Origin: Nectonema munidae
Lineage: Eukaryota > Nematomorpha > Nectonematoida > Nectonematidae
Reading direction: 5' to 3'
NCBI GenBank assembly: GCA_030549495.1
Contig: JAUIRK010000903.1
Coordinates: 930,001 to 994,000, forward strand
DNA length: 64,000 nucleotides
In this document: piece by piece, positions 13,001-22,428 of the stretch
How the letters are laid out: each line of letters opens with the position of its first letter
How positions within the stretch are numbered: position 1 is the first letter of the stretch
Notes under the pieces: generated by a model
Told to the model about the DNA's origin: nothing
Database searches by the model: none
Seen by the model: the letters and a program-made list of their open reading frames with translations, nothing else
Program-made: the position numbers and the translations under genes

Positions 13001-13757
13001 ACTTTAATAGTATTCTAATTAACATTCTTTCGATCGAAATATGCAAATTTTTATAGGTTAGTTTACTAATGAACCTATATTCCTAATTTGTGTCATGAAA
13101 TGTTCATTACTTATTGTGGCTGTTTTGATGCATATTATTCAAAAATCTTGATTGGGATAGCGAACACTTTCTAAAGAATTTTAACCTACCACCATACAAG
13201 AATATCCATATTCATTTTTATTTTTTGTTTTAAAATAGCTGACAATGTGAATTGTTCTTTTAATACACACTTATTTCTGCTTCCGTATTTAAGTGATTAG
13301 CTTTCGTGATTTTGTTTCGGTCCTTTCAAAATATTTAGAGGATCCCTGCTCTCTTTGCTGTCGCAAATCATACGATGACAAATGTGAAGTTTTTCATGAT
13401 CCCATCACATCAAACACACTGGATTTGTTGGCGGGAGAGCCGTGTTTCAATGGATACTGTGACTCAAAAGTGAAAAACGCGAATAACTGTTTTTTTTAGC
13501 TTTTTTTAATTTCGTATTCATTTAAGGGAGTGTGTATTAAAGAAGTTTATGATCAAGTTGAAAGACTCTGGAAGTTGATTGACAGCATAACGATCAACAA
13601 ATTTTGTAAGTATCATATGTTTATGATGATAGACACAATATAATGCACTATAAACTTTTATTTTATAGTGAAGTTTCTCTACAATAATTTAGTTGGAACT
13701 GTTATCTTTGTCTCTCTCCTTTTTTGGATTCCAGGAAGCCTTGCAGTTTTACATTTG
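823..13757 (+). CDS. ADAM17: ADAM17/TACE-like membrane metalloprotease, 3' part, six exons
   Basis: Exons at 823-1042, 10109-10345, 12155-12426, 13339-13469, 13527-13605 and 13669-13757 all have AG/GT borders and compatible phases, giving one open frame. In order they encode the zinc-protease active site (HELGHNWGSEHD), the Met-turn (YIMYP), a Cys-rich disintegrin domain, the membrane-proximal domain with CxxC pairs, a juxtamembrane helix (VERLWKLIDSITINKF) and a transmembrane helix ending near FWIPGSLAVLHL. This order and the wording of each block match ADAM17 (TACE), which sheds TNF-type cytokines, EGF ligands and Notch-pathway proteins at the cell surface. The signal peptide, prodomain and start of the catalytic domain must lie left of the window. 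The cytoplasmic tail was not securely found; a weak acceptor in phase is at 18133/18134. The first intron is 9 kb and packed with transposons, none disturbing the exons. Confidence 0.93.
1903..2690 (-). mobile_element. hAT transposon remnant, C-terminal transposase coding
   Basis: On the minus strand a decayed frame ends with NKNGNFNEENVCKNLLMNYN. This parallels SKDTNFSKENIFKYFMLHYN at the end of the hAT copy at 14259-14612, the C-terminal dimerisation region. Several stops and shifts interrupt it. The left edge carries ATTGACTTTATTGAC, the same subterminal motif as at 15577-15595. The N-terminal half is missing here; it may be the part beyond 9181, displaced by later insertions. Confidence 0.6.
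2700..6160 (-). mobile_element. BEL/Pao LTR retrotransposon fossil
   Basis: This is a minus-strand fossil of a BEL/Pao element. Parts in coding order are a gag-like region (about 6130-5530), a zinc-knuckle segment (about 5540-5450), an aspartic-protease segment with the LLDSGSTSSLIKN signature (about 5340-5280), reverse transcriptase (about 4800-4200), and the far C-terminal region of the polyprotein (about 3330-3000). Family assignment rests on the protease signature and Pao-type reverse-transcriptase wording. It is heavily broken, with well over ten interruptions, and clearly old. I could not define LTRs, so the ends are approximate. It lies in the ADAM17 intron on the opposite strand. Confidence 0.8.
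6365..6814 (-). pseudogene. LINE reverse transcriptase C-terminal fragment
   Basis: This open frame of 149 codons includes VKQFCYLGEILDKIGS, an RIQLAWEKFKALSG segment, KLRGFLYRSCIRSSLVYSGQ, and LNTTEMRMLRIMC. These are the ordered landmarks of the domain downstream of the reverse transcriptase in many invertebrate LINEs. It is the longest surviving piece of the LINE at 6161-9180. Confidence 0.75.
7192..8019 (-). pseudogene. Tigger transposase C-terminal part: DDE core and tail
   Basis: This frame of 275 codons begins in the DDE core (VTYKANSKAWMTAELFEE). It contains the second catalytic aspartate in LLCLDNFCGHP and the third in SISQPMDQGVIESLKRHYKK. An acidic tail of about 130 residues follows. 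Together with the N-terminal frame it gives about 520 residues, the family's usual size, so only one frame change separates this copy from a full reading frame. Confidence 0.92.
8016..8747 (-). pseudogene. Tigger transposase N-terminal part: CENP-B DNA-binding domains and first catalytic Asp
   Basis: This frame of 243 codons starts MSDIKRKRTDFTLKQKKEI. It holds a CENP-B/Psq helix-turn-helix in roughly residues 1-55, a second CENP-B-type DNA-binding domain at about 65-135 (SDGWLDNFKKRHGI), and the first catalytic aspartate in FNLDETGLFW. The frame ends soon after NSKKPRAFKNKK where it meets a stop. The same protein continues one frame over at 8019. A lost base in the A-run near 8020 is the simplest explanation. 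Confidence 0.92.
9181..9816 (-). mobile_element. Possible right end of a hAT element
   Basis: ATTGACCTTATTGAC at 9781-9795 and the following GCTTTA resemble the right end of the hAT copy at 15577-15604 (TTGACTTTATTGAC ... CCCTA). The 11-mer TTTAGTGATCA at 9806-9816 also occurs at 1902-1912, next to the hAT remnant's left edge. The stretch between 9181 and 9780 has no readable frame. The suggestion is that 1903-9808 was one hAT element later filled by three other insertions. Confidence 0.4.
10109..10345 (+). CDS. ADAM17: ADAM17-like exon: Met-turn and start of disintegrin domain
   Basis: The acceptor TTCTTAG at 10102-10108 gives the phase required by the previous exon; the closer-looking CCACAG at 10079 would lead straight into a stop. 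The exon encodes the Met-turn (GSYIMYP), then CGNRFVEDDEDCDAGYP and DPCCNA, matching the CGN...EECDPG...DTCCN block at the start of the ADAM17 disintegrin domain. The donor is GC|GTAATT at 10346. Confidence 0.92.
10346..12154 (+). other. ADAM17 intron, no recognisable element
   Basis: This is AT-rich sequence with long A and T runs. I see no coding frame, repeat pair or transposon end in it. The frame at 11783-12010 on the minus strand has no family resemblance. Confidence 0.6.
12155..12426 (+). CDS. ADAM17: ADAM17-like exon: disintegrin domain
   Basis: The polypyrimidine tract and ATAG at 12151-12154 precede the exon; its first base completes the Ala codon left open by the previous exon. 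It encodes NSPCCQNCKFASSDHMC, an EECVGVRYCTG segment equivalent to CKGVSYCTG of human ADAM17, and the Cys-rich stretch up to CLC. There is no RGD. The donor C|GTAATT is at 12427, phase 1. Confidence 0.93.
12427..13338 (+). other. ADAM17 intron, no recognisable element
   Basis: This is AT-rich intron between two ADAM17 exons. Short frames within it (for example 12800-13018) look like random AT-rich openings. Confidence 0.6.
13339..13469 (+). CDS. ADAM17: ADAM17-like exon: membrane-proximal domain
   Basis: After TTTAG at 13334-13338 the exon encodes DPCSLCCRKSYDDKCEVF and ends ...AGEPCFNGYCDSK. This is the membrane-proximal domain with its paired cysteines (human CKVCC ... GKPCTVGFCDMNG). The chosen donor AAAA|GTGAAA at 13470 is weak but keeps the frame; reading on would meet a stop within ten codons. 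Confidence 0.88.
13527..13605 (+). CDS. ADAM17: ADAM17-like exon: juxtamembrane amphipathic helix
   Basis: This 79-nt exon lies between TTTAAG and GTAAGT, in phase 0 at its start and phase 1 at its end. It encodes GVCIKEVYDQVERLWKLI then DSITINKF, close to human [26 protein letters not shown], the stalk helix (CANDIS) implicated in substrate and membrane contact. It is too short to appear as an ORF in its own right. Confidence 0.9.
13669..13757 (+). CDS. ADAM17: ADAM17-like exon: transmembrane segment
   Basis: This 89-nt exon lies between TTATAG and GTGAGT. It encodes KFLYNNLVGTVIFVSLLFWI then PGSLAVLHL, matching the ADAM17 transmembrane helix including the NxVG start and the FWIP motif. It ends in phase 0, so the cytoplasmic tail begins in a further exon that was not identified with confidence. 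Confidence 0.9.
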
Positions 13758-14052
13758 GTGAGTTCCTTAAAAAAAATTCATTTTTATGCAAATTTCATAA
13801 ACTTTATAACTAGCTAGTCTTAAAATTCTAGGAAGACGTCCATGATTTGTAAAGAGACCCTAATGTCAGTGCTAATAATTGTTAGTTGGATTGTTATTAA
13901 TCAACTTATATTCCTAATTTGTGTCATGAAATCTTCATTATATGGATCTAACTATTCCTTTAGAAAATTACTTTTATATGAGTATTTTTATTACTTATAA
14001 TTAGGGGCAACAAAAATTGACCTAAAAAATTCTGAAAAGTTGACAAATCAAT

Positions 14053-14358
14053 GTAAAAAAATTAACTTTTAAAAAAAAAATTGACCTAAAAATTTATTGA
14101 AATGAACTAACAATTGCTGTTATAATATAACATGAAATACTTGAAAATGTTCTCCTTCGAAAAATTTGTGTCTTTGGACATAAGTTTTTTAAGCATGGAA
14201 AAAGATGTAAAAAAATTAACTTTTAAAAAAAATTGACCTAAAAATTTATTGAAATGAACTAACAATTGCTGTTATAATGTAACATGAAATACTTGAAAAT
14301 GTTCTCCTTCGAAAAATTTGTGTCTTTGGACATAAGTTTTTTAAGCATGGAAAAAGAT
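14053..14358. repeat. Near-perfect tandem duplication of about 153 bp
   Basis: The unit at 14053-14206 is repeated at 14207-14358 with only a 2-base difference in an A run and about one substitution. It covers the last codons of the hAT transposase and adjacent 3' sequence. The near identity means the duplication is much younger than the element. Confidence 0.93.
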
Positions 14359-14612
14359 CCCTCTACAGCTACTGTTGTAGCTTTACAATTTTGAAGGAGA
14401 TCATAAAGATATTGAGTCACACTTTTATCATCCATCTTCGTTATTTGAACTAGATCGTTTGAATTTATTCTTCTATCGAAATAAGTTTTTATATCACATT
14501 CATCTTCTTCAAAATGTAAATTTTCATACATTTCAAATGCCTTTAAATTTAAACTTTCTGTTTTTTCGATCATCTCAATCAGTTGTCCATAACTTCTTTT
14601 AATGCTAATCAA
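14259..14612 (-). pseudogene. hAT transposase C-terminal fragment
   Basis: This frame of 117 codons ends with TTVAVEGSFSMLKKLMSKDT and NFSKENIFKYFMLHYNSN, the hAT dimerisation region (usually ERxFSxLKxLxxxxR). The part before it includes a FDRRINSNDLVQ segment. It is separated by stops from the upstream frame at 14710-15024, so the copy is inactive. Confidence 0.8.
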
Positions 14613-14709
14613 GTCCTTTATAAGCTTTCTTTATTAACTGCTTCTTTTACTCTTCTTACTAAAATTCCTTCTTCTTCATCAAAAGTCTCAACTATTTCCT
14701 TCACTTTAT

Positions 14710-15024
14710 TTAAATTTGTATAGAGTAGTACAATGCTGCTTTTATCCAACTTCCCCATCTTGTAACAATTGGATGAGGAGGATAGCCGATCGATTTGAAT
14801 GTTTCTTTTCTTGACTTGTTCTTGATTGTGGCTGCTTTAACAGAAGCAATCACTTCATCAACTTCTTTAAAATGTGCCTTTACTTTTAATGCACAATTGT
14901 GTAAAAGATGGGCAAAGCATGTGACGTGAAACATATTAGGGTATAGAACCTTCAGTTGTTTACCTGCAGAAATATTATATTTTGCAGCATCGATTAAAAA
15001 TAAGCAAAAATCTTCTCTATTCAT
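14710..15024 (-). pseudogene. hAT transposase central fragment
   Basis: The frame holds NREDFCLFLIDAAKYN, then YPNMFHVTCFAHLLHNCALK and HPIVTRWGSWIKAALYY. The C-x-AH-x-LHN and TRWGSWI motifs mark the central RNase H-like part of hAT transposases of the DUF659/ZBED type. No N-terminal BED finger is readable upstream of it. Confidence 0.8.
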
Positions 15025-15612
15025 ATCTAGCTGCTTAATTAAGTCGTCAAGAACAAATCACACCTTTTGCGAATTAATTGAGACATCAATGAACTTTGTC
15101 TTCACTGCATGCATAGCACATAGAAAAACGGAAGTAAGAGTCAAGAGTTCTGCTAACAGTGCTGCATCGCATCTATAACCTTATCTGTCGATCTACACAC
15201 GCTACACCAAGACTAAATTCTCCTTTAGCATCATAAATTGACAACAATCATATCTGTACAAAAAATATGTTTTCATTAGTAGGATAACATAAAAACCTTT
15301 TTTATTTAAAATACAAGTGTGATGCACAGATATAATATTGCTAAGCTTGACCAATACTTCTGATGTATTCACGGGTGGTATAGAGATGAGATGCCTTATG
15401 TTAAAGTTTTATTATATCAAATATCGTCAAATTCAAAAATTGACCTAACAAAAAAAATTGACTATATGGAAAAAAGTTGACTTTAATTGACATAAAAAAT
15501 ACGAAAAAAAGTATATAAAACTGGAGATTTGTGTTACATCGTAAATCTATATAATTGTGCAGTTAAATCTAAAAAGTTGACTTTATTGACTTTTAACCGC
15601 CCTACTTATAAT

Positions 15613-18600
15613 ATAAGTATATAATTTAACTTTTAAAACTTTCATAGGTTTCTATCTCCAAGTTCATATTTGAAATATTGCTTCTTTTTTACGTAACTTT
15701 TCAAAGTAGAAAAAGAGTTTTTTGTATAAAAAAATACGGTATTAAGTTGTGCAGACTTTCGACCTTAGTACGTTTTTTCCATCAAGCATTTGAGTAGTAA
15801 ACAAATTTATCAAGTTGAAGCCGCTTTACTTAAATGAGAGTGAGAACATATTCTGGTCCAAAAGGTTCAACAGTTGATATATTTCTTAAGTTTCACTTAA
15901 TTTACATCATTTTATTATCATAAAGAATAAAGAATTTTGAAATTATATAAATAATTTTGTGAGAAGTCGTATCATAAAAATAATTATTTGAAAAGAAATT
16001 GCTTTATATTTGCCTGTCACTCAAGTCAGTGTTGCGTAAACTTTTTTTCCTCTGAACCATGTTTATAAAAGATGACATCGTTGAGGTTATTCTTTTTTTA
16101 CGTTGCAATAATTGAATTTTGAATTAACTTTTTTTTATCATTGATGAGTATAAAAAGAAAATAATTTTTAGTTTTTTTAAAAATAAGCGTATCTCATATG
16201 ATGCATTGGTCATTACCAAGTTTCTGAATGAAACTATTTCAATTAAAAAAACAAGGGCATTCATTATAAATAGAAGAATGATATATTTACAAATATTTAT
16301 AAATAATTTTCATGGACACCAACTTTACATTTGGAGCACATACTTAGAACACAGCGCCCAGTTAAGGATTCATGGTTGAGAGTGATTTACTTGCTTTTAG
16401 ATTTTTTTCTACGAAATCCAAGTGCTAATTGGTAAAATTGATCTCCTCGTGTCAGGTGTAGGCTTGAGGAGTCGGAAAAATAATTTTCCCACTGCACTTA
16501 GTTATAATTTTATGACTACAACTCCATTCATGTTTAATGCCCCATCTTTTTATATTTATTCAACGTTTACTTTAAAAATTTATAATTATGCAGCATCACC
16601 TTCTCTCTTTCAAATATTATGACTCTCCAAATCCAAGTTATGTAAGATTGTTTTAGAAACATGAGATATAAATTACTGACTCACTAGTTAGCTTTCAATC
16701 AGTTAGTTGAGGAGTAAAGAGTTTTTTATTTATTAATCTAACAACTATGAATATAACTATTTTTAAAATCGGAGTCGCAATAATTATTACGAATATATGA
16801 TTAATTATTATATGCATATATAATCCATTCTTGATTACCATCATCACCACGTATACAATAACGCTATTGAGATGATAGATTTGATTTATTTGATCCACCC
16901 AACCCATTTCACTGTTGTAAATGCTAAAAATATGCAATGCTGAGCGCTCTGTTACACTAATTTTTTTCTATTGAAGAATTTTTGTATTGGCCTTGATTCG
17001 CTTTTCCTTCAAAAGATTTCTAATGGTCATTAGTGAGCGAATCTCATACCTCTGGCACATATTCATCCGATCGCGTCTTTTAGAAATAAAAGTCGTTATT
17101 TTTTGGAGATCACTTGAAAAAACTTTTAAAAAGTTTTTAGACGTGCTAAATCTCAAAATATATTTACGTTTAATTCCTTATATTTTTTAAAATATTAATC
17201 ATATCTCCAAATTGTGCAAAATCTCAAAATATATTTACGTTTAATTCCTTATATTTTTTAAAATATTAATCATATCTCTAAAAGAGTGATATAAAAAACA
17301 TAGTATTAATATGCAGTGCTTGTTGTACTAAAGTAAATTGGAAGCATTTATTTACAAGAAAAAAACCTTGAATGAATTTTTCCGTTAAGTTCGAACACGT
17401 TTTTGAATATCTTGCATTATATTTAACATTCATGGCTTTTTTTAAAGCATTCGTTGGTGACGTATTTAATTTTGCCACCGATGCAGAATACATTTTTATA
17501 CGCCAATAAGTGTGCTTTACCGATACTGAGGAAATGATTTAAGTATATAAATTTTGAATTATTTTGTATTGATAGCTTTTAGACATGATAAAAGTATCTA
17601 TTAAATTATAATATTTATTAGGTCAACAAAGGTCGACTTTTTTAATAGTCGCATACTCTAGATTTCGTAAAAATTTACAAACGAAGAGAACTTTTTAGCT
17701 AAAAAATAAATTATTTCTTTTTACATTTTTCTATATACTAAAGTACTGATTTTTTTAACCTACAAAAGTATGACTAGTAATTTTTGAAAATTGAAGTGAC
17801 AATTTTACCTTTTCCAAATTTCTAGGTTTCTATTTAATATGCAAAAGATAGCTTTGAGTAATTGTCCAAAAAATGTCAGCAAATTTTCAAATTGATTTTT
17901 TTTATATTTCGAGCCAAATTATGATTAAAAAATTGAGGATAAACTCATATATACTAAATACATTGAAACTATAGATTGTTCCCATTTTCATGCACTAAAT
18001 TTATTTATCTTCAAAATGGAGGTATTTTTATGCCACCAGATGCCTGTGCTCCGAATATAGGATAGTTGTGGCACAGCTGTGTGACTTGTCCCATTTCTGC
18101 ATGAAATGTATACGCATATTTATTTTGTTGTAGGACAATCAAAGAAAAATTCAGATGGAGAAAGCGTGTGAAAAGTTATACGTACGCATCACTTTATTCT
18201 TTATTGAAAGGGTAATGCTGGATGCTTGCATATTTTTTTATTGCTTTATATTTTAAGCCATATCATCACAAGAGCGACTGCTATCTGCAAAGAACAGATA
18301 TCGCAACCAGCAGCAGACTTTGACATATGCTCACATCCACTGACCTCATTCCTCATTGATCTGGTCAAAATTTTCCATCGTGTTTTGTATTTAAGGGCAT
18401 GCATTTATCTCTTTTTTATATAAATATTTTTCCTTTGCATCTTATAAATCATTACTGACGTTCATGAAGATGGAAGCCTTGCAATCTACTTTTAAATTTA
18501 CTAATGCATTTATTGAACAAGTGTGGTAGATTGTTTCATTATAAGTATCGGACAAAAGGTTAAATAACAAAATTTCTCTTTGGATATTAAATGAGATATA

Positions 18601-18908
18601 CGAGATCATCCTGCACATGTACTTTGTTGCTAAATCTAAAATAGAGATAAAAATTTTTTTATTAATTTCAAATTAAATTTGCCTAATTTAAATGCTGATA
18701 TAATTAACATTATGTTAGATCATCTTTAAATTCTATTTCAATGGACTTCTTTCTGCAAAAACCACTTATTCTTTAACCTTCTTTGACAGCTCCTTTTTTT
18801 ATATATTTATTCTCGCTTTTGAATCATTGTTTTTGTCTTCTATTATCCATGAATCTTTTTTGATATCACTTTTTTTAAACAAATCCTATTTTATGCTTTT
18901 TAGCCTAC
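15613..18908. other. AT-rich stretch after hAT copy, probably ADAM17 intron
   Basis: There is no secure gene. A 70-bp tandem repeat lies at 17148-17280. At 18134, after TTGTTGTAG, an opening in phase 0 (DNQRKIQMEKACEKLYV) could be the next ADAM17 exon, but it does not resemble the known tail and I give it little weight. Otherwise I see nothing. Confidence 0.5.
17148..17280. repeat. Two-copy tandem repeat, 70-bp unit
   Basis: The segment beginning AAATCTCAAAATATATTTAC at 17148 recurs at 17218 and stays nearly identical to the ATCATATCTC that closes the unit. It is a local duplication of AT-rich DNA with no coding content. Confidence 0.9.
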
Positions 18909-20605
18909 TATATGCACAGGGGCGCACATCCTCAAAATTATTGGGGGGGGGCGAAATTTTTTTGTTGCAATTTTCAAATTTAGTGGTCTGGAAATACCAC
19001 GGGAGATCAAATATTCAAGCAATCCTTTAAAATAGAGTGTATTCAGCGCATACCTAAAGTTCTAAATTTATAAGACTACTTTATATTTTTTTTTACAAAA
19101 TTGGTGAATTTAAATACTTTACTTCAAGCGAAAATATTAGAAAAAATGCCCCAACACAAAAAATTTCAAAAAATTATTAATTAAAATTAAAAAAAAAATT
19201 TTAAACAATTTTTTAAATACAAAAAAAAATTTATAAAACAACAAATATTTTTGGACTTTGTGTGTATCAGAACACTTTCTAAATATAATTTGTGTTTTAA
19301 CTGATTTTAAGAACACATTCCCACAAATCTGAACCTTTGCTATTGTTTTCAAGAACTTTATAAAGAAAAAAACCCTATAAATTAAGAAATTTTTAGAAAT
19401 TTTGCCTTTCAAAACGGTACCAAATAAAAATATTTATATAATTAAAAAAATCCTGAAAATCAAAAATTAGGGGGCATTTTTTCCTACTTTTTAATTAGGG
19501 GCAATTATTCCAGGAGCATTTTTAGTTAAGTTAATTAAGTTGTTTTGTGACGTTCGCACCCATCCTTTCGGATATCGTGGCCCGCCCGGAATGCTGAGTC
19601 CAAGTCTACCTGGACTTTCCATCCCACTAAACACCTACCGGCCCTTGTTACTGCATAGCTATACCTTGTTATATATATTATTTTACAAGAATTTATGTGA
19701 CAATATATAAATACAACTGAGTGAAAGATACAATCCTAACGCGAACGCTCCCAATTTGGGAAACAAACTTATTGTCTAGTGATAGCTTGATTACTAACCA
19801 CGTAGAATCGCGTCGCTAGAGCACTACCTAACCGTAAAAACCTTTGAATTCTTCAGAGGAAGAAAACCAGGGTAAAAAACCGGCACAACGGATATCTTGT
19901 TCCTAAATAAAAGAATATGATTATAAAAGGTATATGCTACAAAAATAGAAGCGTTTGAAGGCATGCAATATCTTATATATTATTAATAAATAATATTTGA
20001 TACATGTTATAGGGTTAAGAAAGATATACATAATTTAAGGCATGCTAGGTTAGGAAAGCATTTTTACCTACAACCATCGAATATAGACTAGTTTAAAAAA
20101 TCCAAAGTTGTTAGGGGGTGGAATAGGCTTTTCATTTGAAAAATGAAGTAGTCTACCAGGCACATTACAGGAATTGATGAAAGGATATTTGTTTCATAGA
20201 GAAAACAAATAACTGAAGGTTGGATAGTTTTATATAAGTGAATGTAGCCTAAAGGCAAAGAGTCTACTAGACACCCTGCGATGTTTATATGAAAAAATGT
20301 GATTGATTCAGAGGCAAAGGTATAAAAGGAAGTTATAATTGTGCAAACAAAAATTAAGATGGCATTATTTCATTTCACTCAGCATCATTCAAAAATAGTT
20401 TAAAAGCTAAATTGATACAAGCTACAAAAATCTACAAAAAGTAAAATAACTTTTAACATTTTGCAATGATTTGCCTTTTATAATAACTTTTAAGGAAAAA
20501 AAGTCTATCAGAAAAAGTTATAGAGCTTCAAAAAAAACTAAAAAATTTTAGAGCATAACTTAAGTTTTTTGAAAACTAATTTGACGTATCCCCTACAGCA
20601 TACTC

Positions 20606-20765
20606 TATGGGTGGCATGGCAGGTTGGTTGAGATGATGGACTCAGCACGGAAGCCTCTGGATTCGATTCCTCATCGATACGAATTTGTTCATAGTTTGAC
20701 ATAAGCGGTACATCAGTGCCTGGTTAATGAAAATACACCCGCTGCACCTTACCTTTTACTCAAAA
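20606..20765 (+). repeat. tRNA-derived SINE, family B-like (divergent head)
   Basis: The head GGCAGGTTGGTTGAGATG resembles a Pol III A box region and GGATTCGATTCC is a good B box (GGTTCGANTCC). The tail (CATAGTTTGACATAAGCGGT, then CATCAGTGCC and AATGAAAATACACCC) matches the tails at 30.3 and 37.3 kb. Another tail-only piece is at about 38723-38785. No cloverleaf supports a working tRNA. Confidence 0.75.
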
Positions 20766-21139
20766 TTGAAGCTACATAATTAACATAAGAGAAAAAAGAA
20801 ACAAAATAAACTAATAAAGCAATTTTCACTATTTTAAAATGGAACCGTCTGTTCTTAGAATAATTTCAAAATAATAGGAGGCATAAAGAATTAGAGTTTA
20901 TTTGATATTTTCAAGTTTTTATAAGCAGCAAAAGCCAACGTTTAAGTAGCTAACCCTTATAATTAAAAAATTATTTAAACTAATAGTCGACAGACATTTC
21001 GCCCCATAGATAATTTGCCCCTGAACAAATTGTCTCATAGACTATTTGTTTCATCCATCTTTGCTTATTGTATGTGTAAAATTAATAAAAAATTTTATAT
21101 TCTTGTTTATTTTATCTCTATTAAATTATTTCAAATTAA

Positions 21140-21302
21140 TCATTTTATCTCTTAATTTTTTAGAATTATCCATGAGACAAAATGTCTTATGAAAATAACG
21201 GGGCGAATTGTCCACCAAACAAAATGTCTTATGAAAATAATGGGGCGAATTGTCCACGAAACAAAATGTCTTATGAAAATAATGGGGCGAATTGTCCGAG
21301 GA
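21140..21302. repeat. Three-copy tandem repeat, 48-bp unit
   Basis: The unit contains ACAAAATGTCTTATGAAAAT followed by AACGGGGCGAATTGTCCAC and occurs three times nearly unchanged. Upstream at about 20990-21060 there are looser relatives (GACATTTCGCCCCATAGAT). It belongs with the other 'gacatttggcc'-style repeats in the window (1255-1337, 53022-53145). Confidence 0.9.
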
Positions 21303-21817
21303 CAAAACTAACATAAATCAAAGTATACGAGAAAAGAAAATCATTGCGTTTTTTGGAATATTTCTGTCTACAAATAAAATTCTGACAGCTGTCATAAATA
21401 GATCAAGTTCATTTTTAACAACTGAAACATTTTGTTTCGATATTATATTTTTATTATAATAATCAAAAAATCTTAAAAAAAAGAGTTAATTAATTATGTA
21501 CAGTGTTACTTATAAAATTTAACAATCGAACATTATAAAAAATATCTCTGCTCAAATATTAAGCAAATAGAGTATTCTTGCTTTTAAACTGAATAGATAG
21601 TCAAAATATTCATTCCAAAATAACTATTGAAAAAAATTTCTTGACTTGAAAAAATTAAAGTTTTAAAATGTTACAAAATGTAACAAACGTAGTGATAAAG
21701 ATTAAGTGACTTGTTGAAAAAAAAATTCTTAGCGCGAGTCTAACAATATTCATTGATATAAAATTGTAACGATTGAAAACTATTTTAATTTAACTCTAAA
21801 TGCAAATTAGACAGAAG

Positions 21818-22015
21818 CAGTGGTGTAGCCAAAAAAAAGTTGATAGAAGGGGCACAATTTAAAAACAAAAAACTTGCGCAACATTTTTATACTTTTTTGA
21901 TCCTTTCATTGGAGACATTTTCAAAAACTGATATCGCTTAAGATGCATGGGGGCACCATGAGGTACATAGGAGTGTGGGCACGGCCCCTCATGCCCCAGC
22001 CTAGCTACGTCACTG
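21818..22015. mobile_element. hAT-type MITE, 198 bp, nested in element C
   Basis: It begins CAGTGGTGTAGCC and ends CTAGCTACGTCACTG, imperfect inverted ends. Flanking GACAGAAG (21810-21817) and GAGAGAAG (22016-22023) form an 8-bp duplication with one change. The equivalent MITE is in copy 2 of element C at about 39733-39935, so it inserted before the two copies separated. Confidence 0.82.
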
Positions 22016-22428
22016 GAGAGAAGAGAGCTGAATGAGATAGGAGAGCTTAACAAGAGAAGACGGCTTGAATGAAAGAAGAGAGCTTGAGTGAATGATTGAG
22101 TTTTAGCAGAGAAAGCGGAAGAGAAAAACAGAGGAGAGAGAAAGAGAAATAGAATCACTGTGCCAGAAGATGAGAAAATCTAGTGGATCATCAACATATG
22201 TTTGCTCAAAAATACTATTAAGAGGAGACACTGTGATAAACATTGCTTACTTATTGTGTGCATTTTGAAGCAATGGATTATTATTATTATATAGCTCTCA
22301 CGCATCGTCTGTAAAATATGTTCGATAGGAATTTTAGAGCAGCTTAGCATTTATAGAAACTTATTGGGGGGGGGGGGGGGGGGCGAAGGTCATTTTTGCC
22401 CCCTGGGATGTGCGCCCCTGTATACGCA

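Larger units (their letters stand above)
14002..15604 (-). mobile_element. hAT transposon copy with perfect 8-bp target duplication
   Basis: The element starts TAGGGGCAACAAAAATTGAC at 14002 and ends CGCCCTA at 15604. CTTATAAT at 13994-14001 and 15605-15612 is a perfect 8-bp duplication, as hAT elements make. Minus-strand coding pieces show transposase core (LKVLYPNMFHVTCFAHLLHN, residues near a hAT catalytic and insertion region) and the C-terminal dimerisation motif (VEGSFSMLKKLMSKDTNF). TTGAC motifs recur near both ends. The copy is 1603 bp and internally decayed, and contains a recent tandem duplication at 14053-14358. Confidence 0.9.
18917..22420. mobile_element. Large non-autonomous hAT-like element (3.5 kb), element C copy 1
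   Basis: The ends are CAGGGGCGCACATCC at 18917 and the inverse GGATGTGCGCCCCTG at 22406-22420. Flanks are TATATGCA (18909-18916) and TATACGCA (22421-22428), an 8-bp duplication with one difference. G runs lie just inside both ends. No transposase is encoded. A second copy of the same sequence starts at 37797 and lacks about 0.9 kb found here at roughly 19140-20075. Nested features are a SINE-B, a three-copy 48-bp repeat and a MITE. Confidence 0.88.

Noticed and set aside
19555-19680. Locally GC-richer patch with GGCCCGCCCGG, possible RNA gene or CpG island
   Set aside because: It lies within the part of element C copy 1 that copy 2 lacks, has no RNA-family features, and is too short for an island.
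22362-22383. Long G or C runs (also 25171, 37703, 46576, 46618, 56521) as quadruplex or regulatory signals
   Set aside because: Most lie beside transposon ends and look like slippage in G-rich termini. Their lengths are also unreliable in assemblies.
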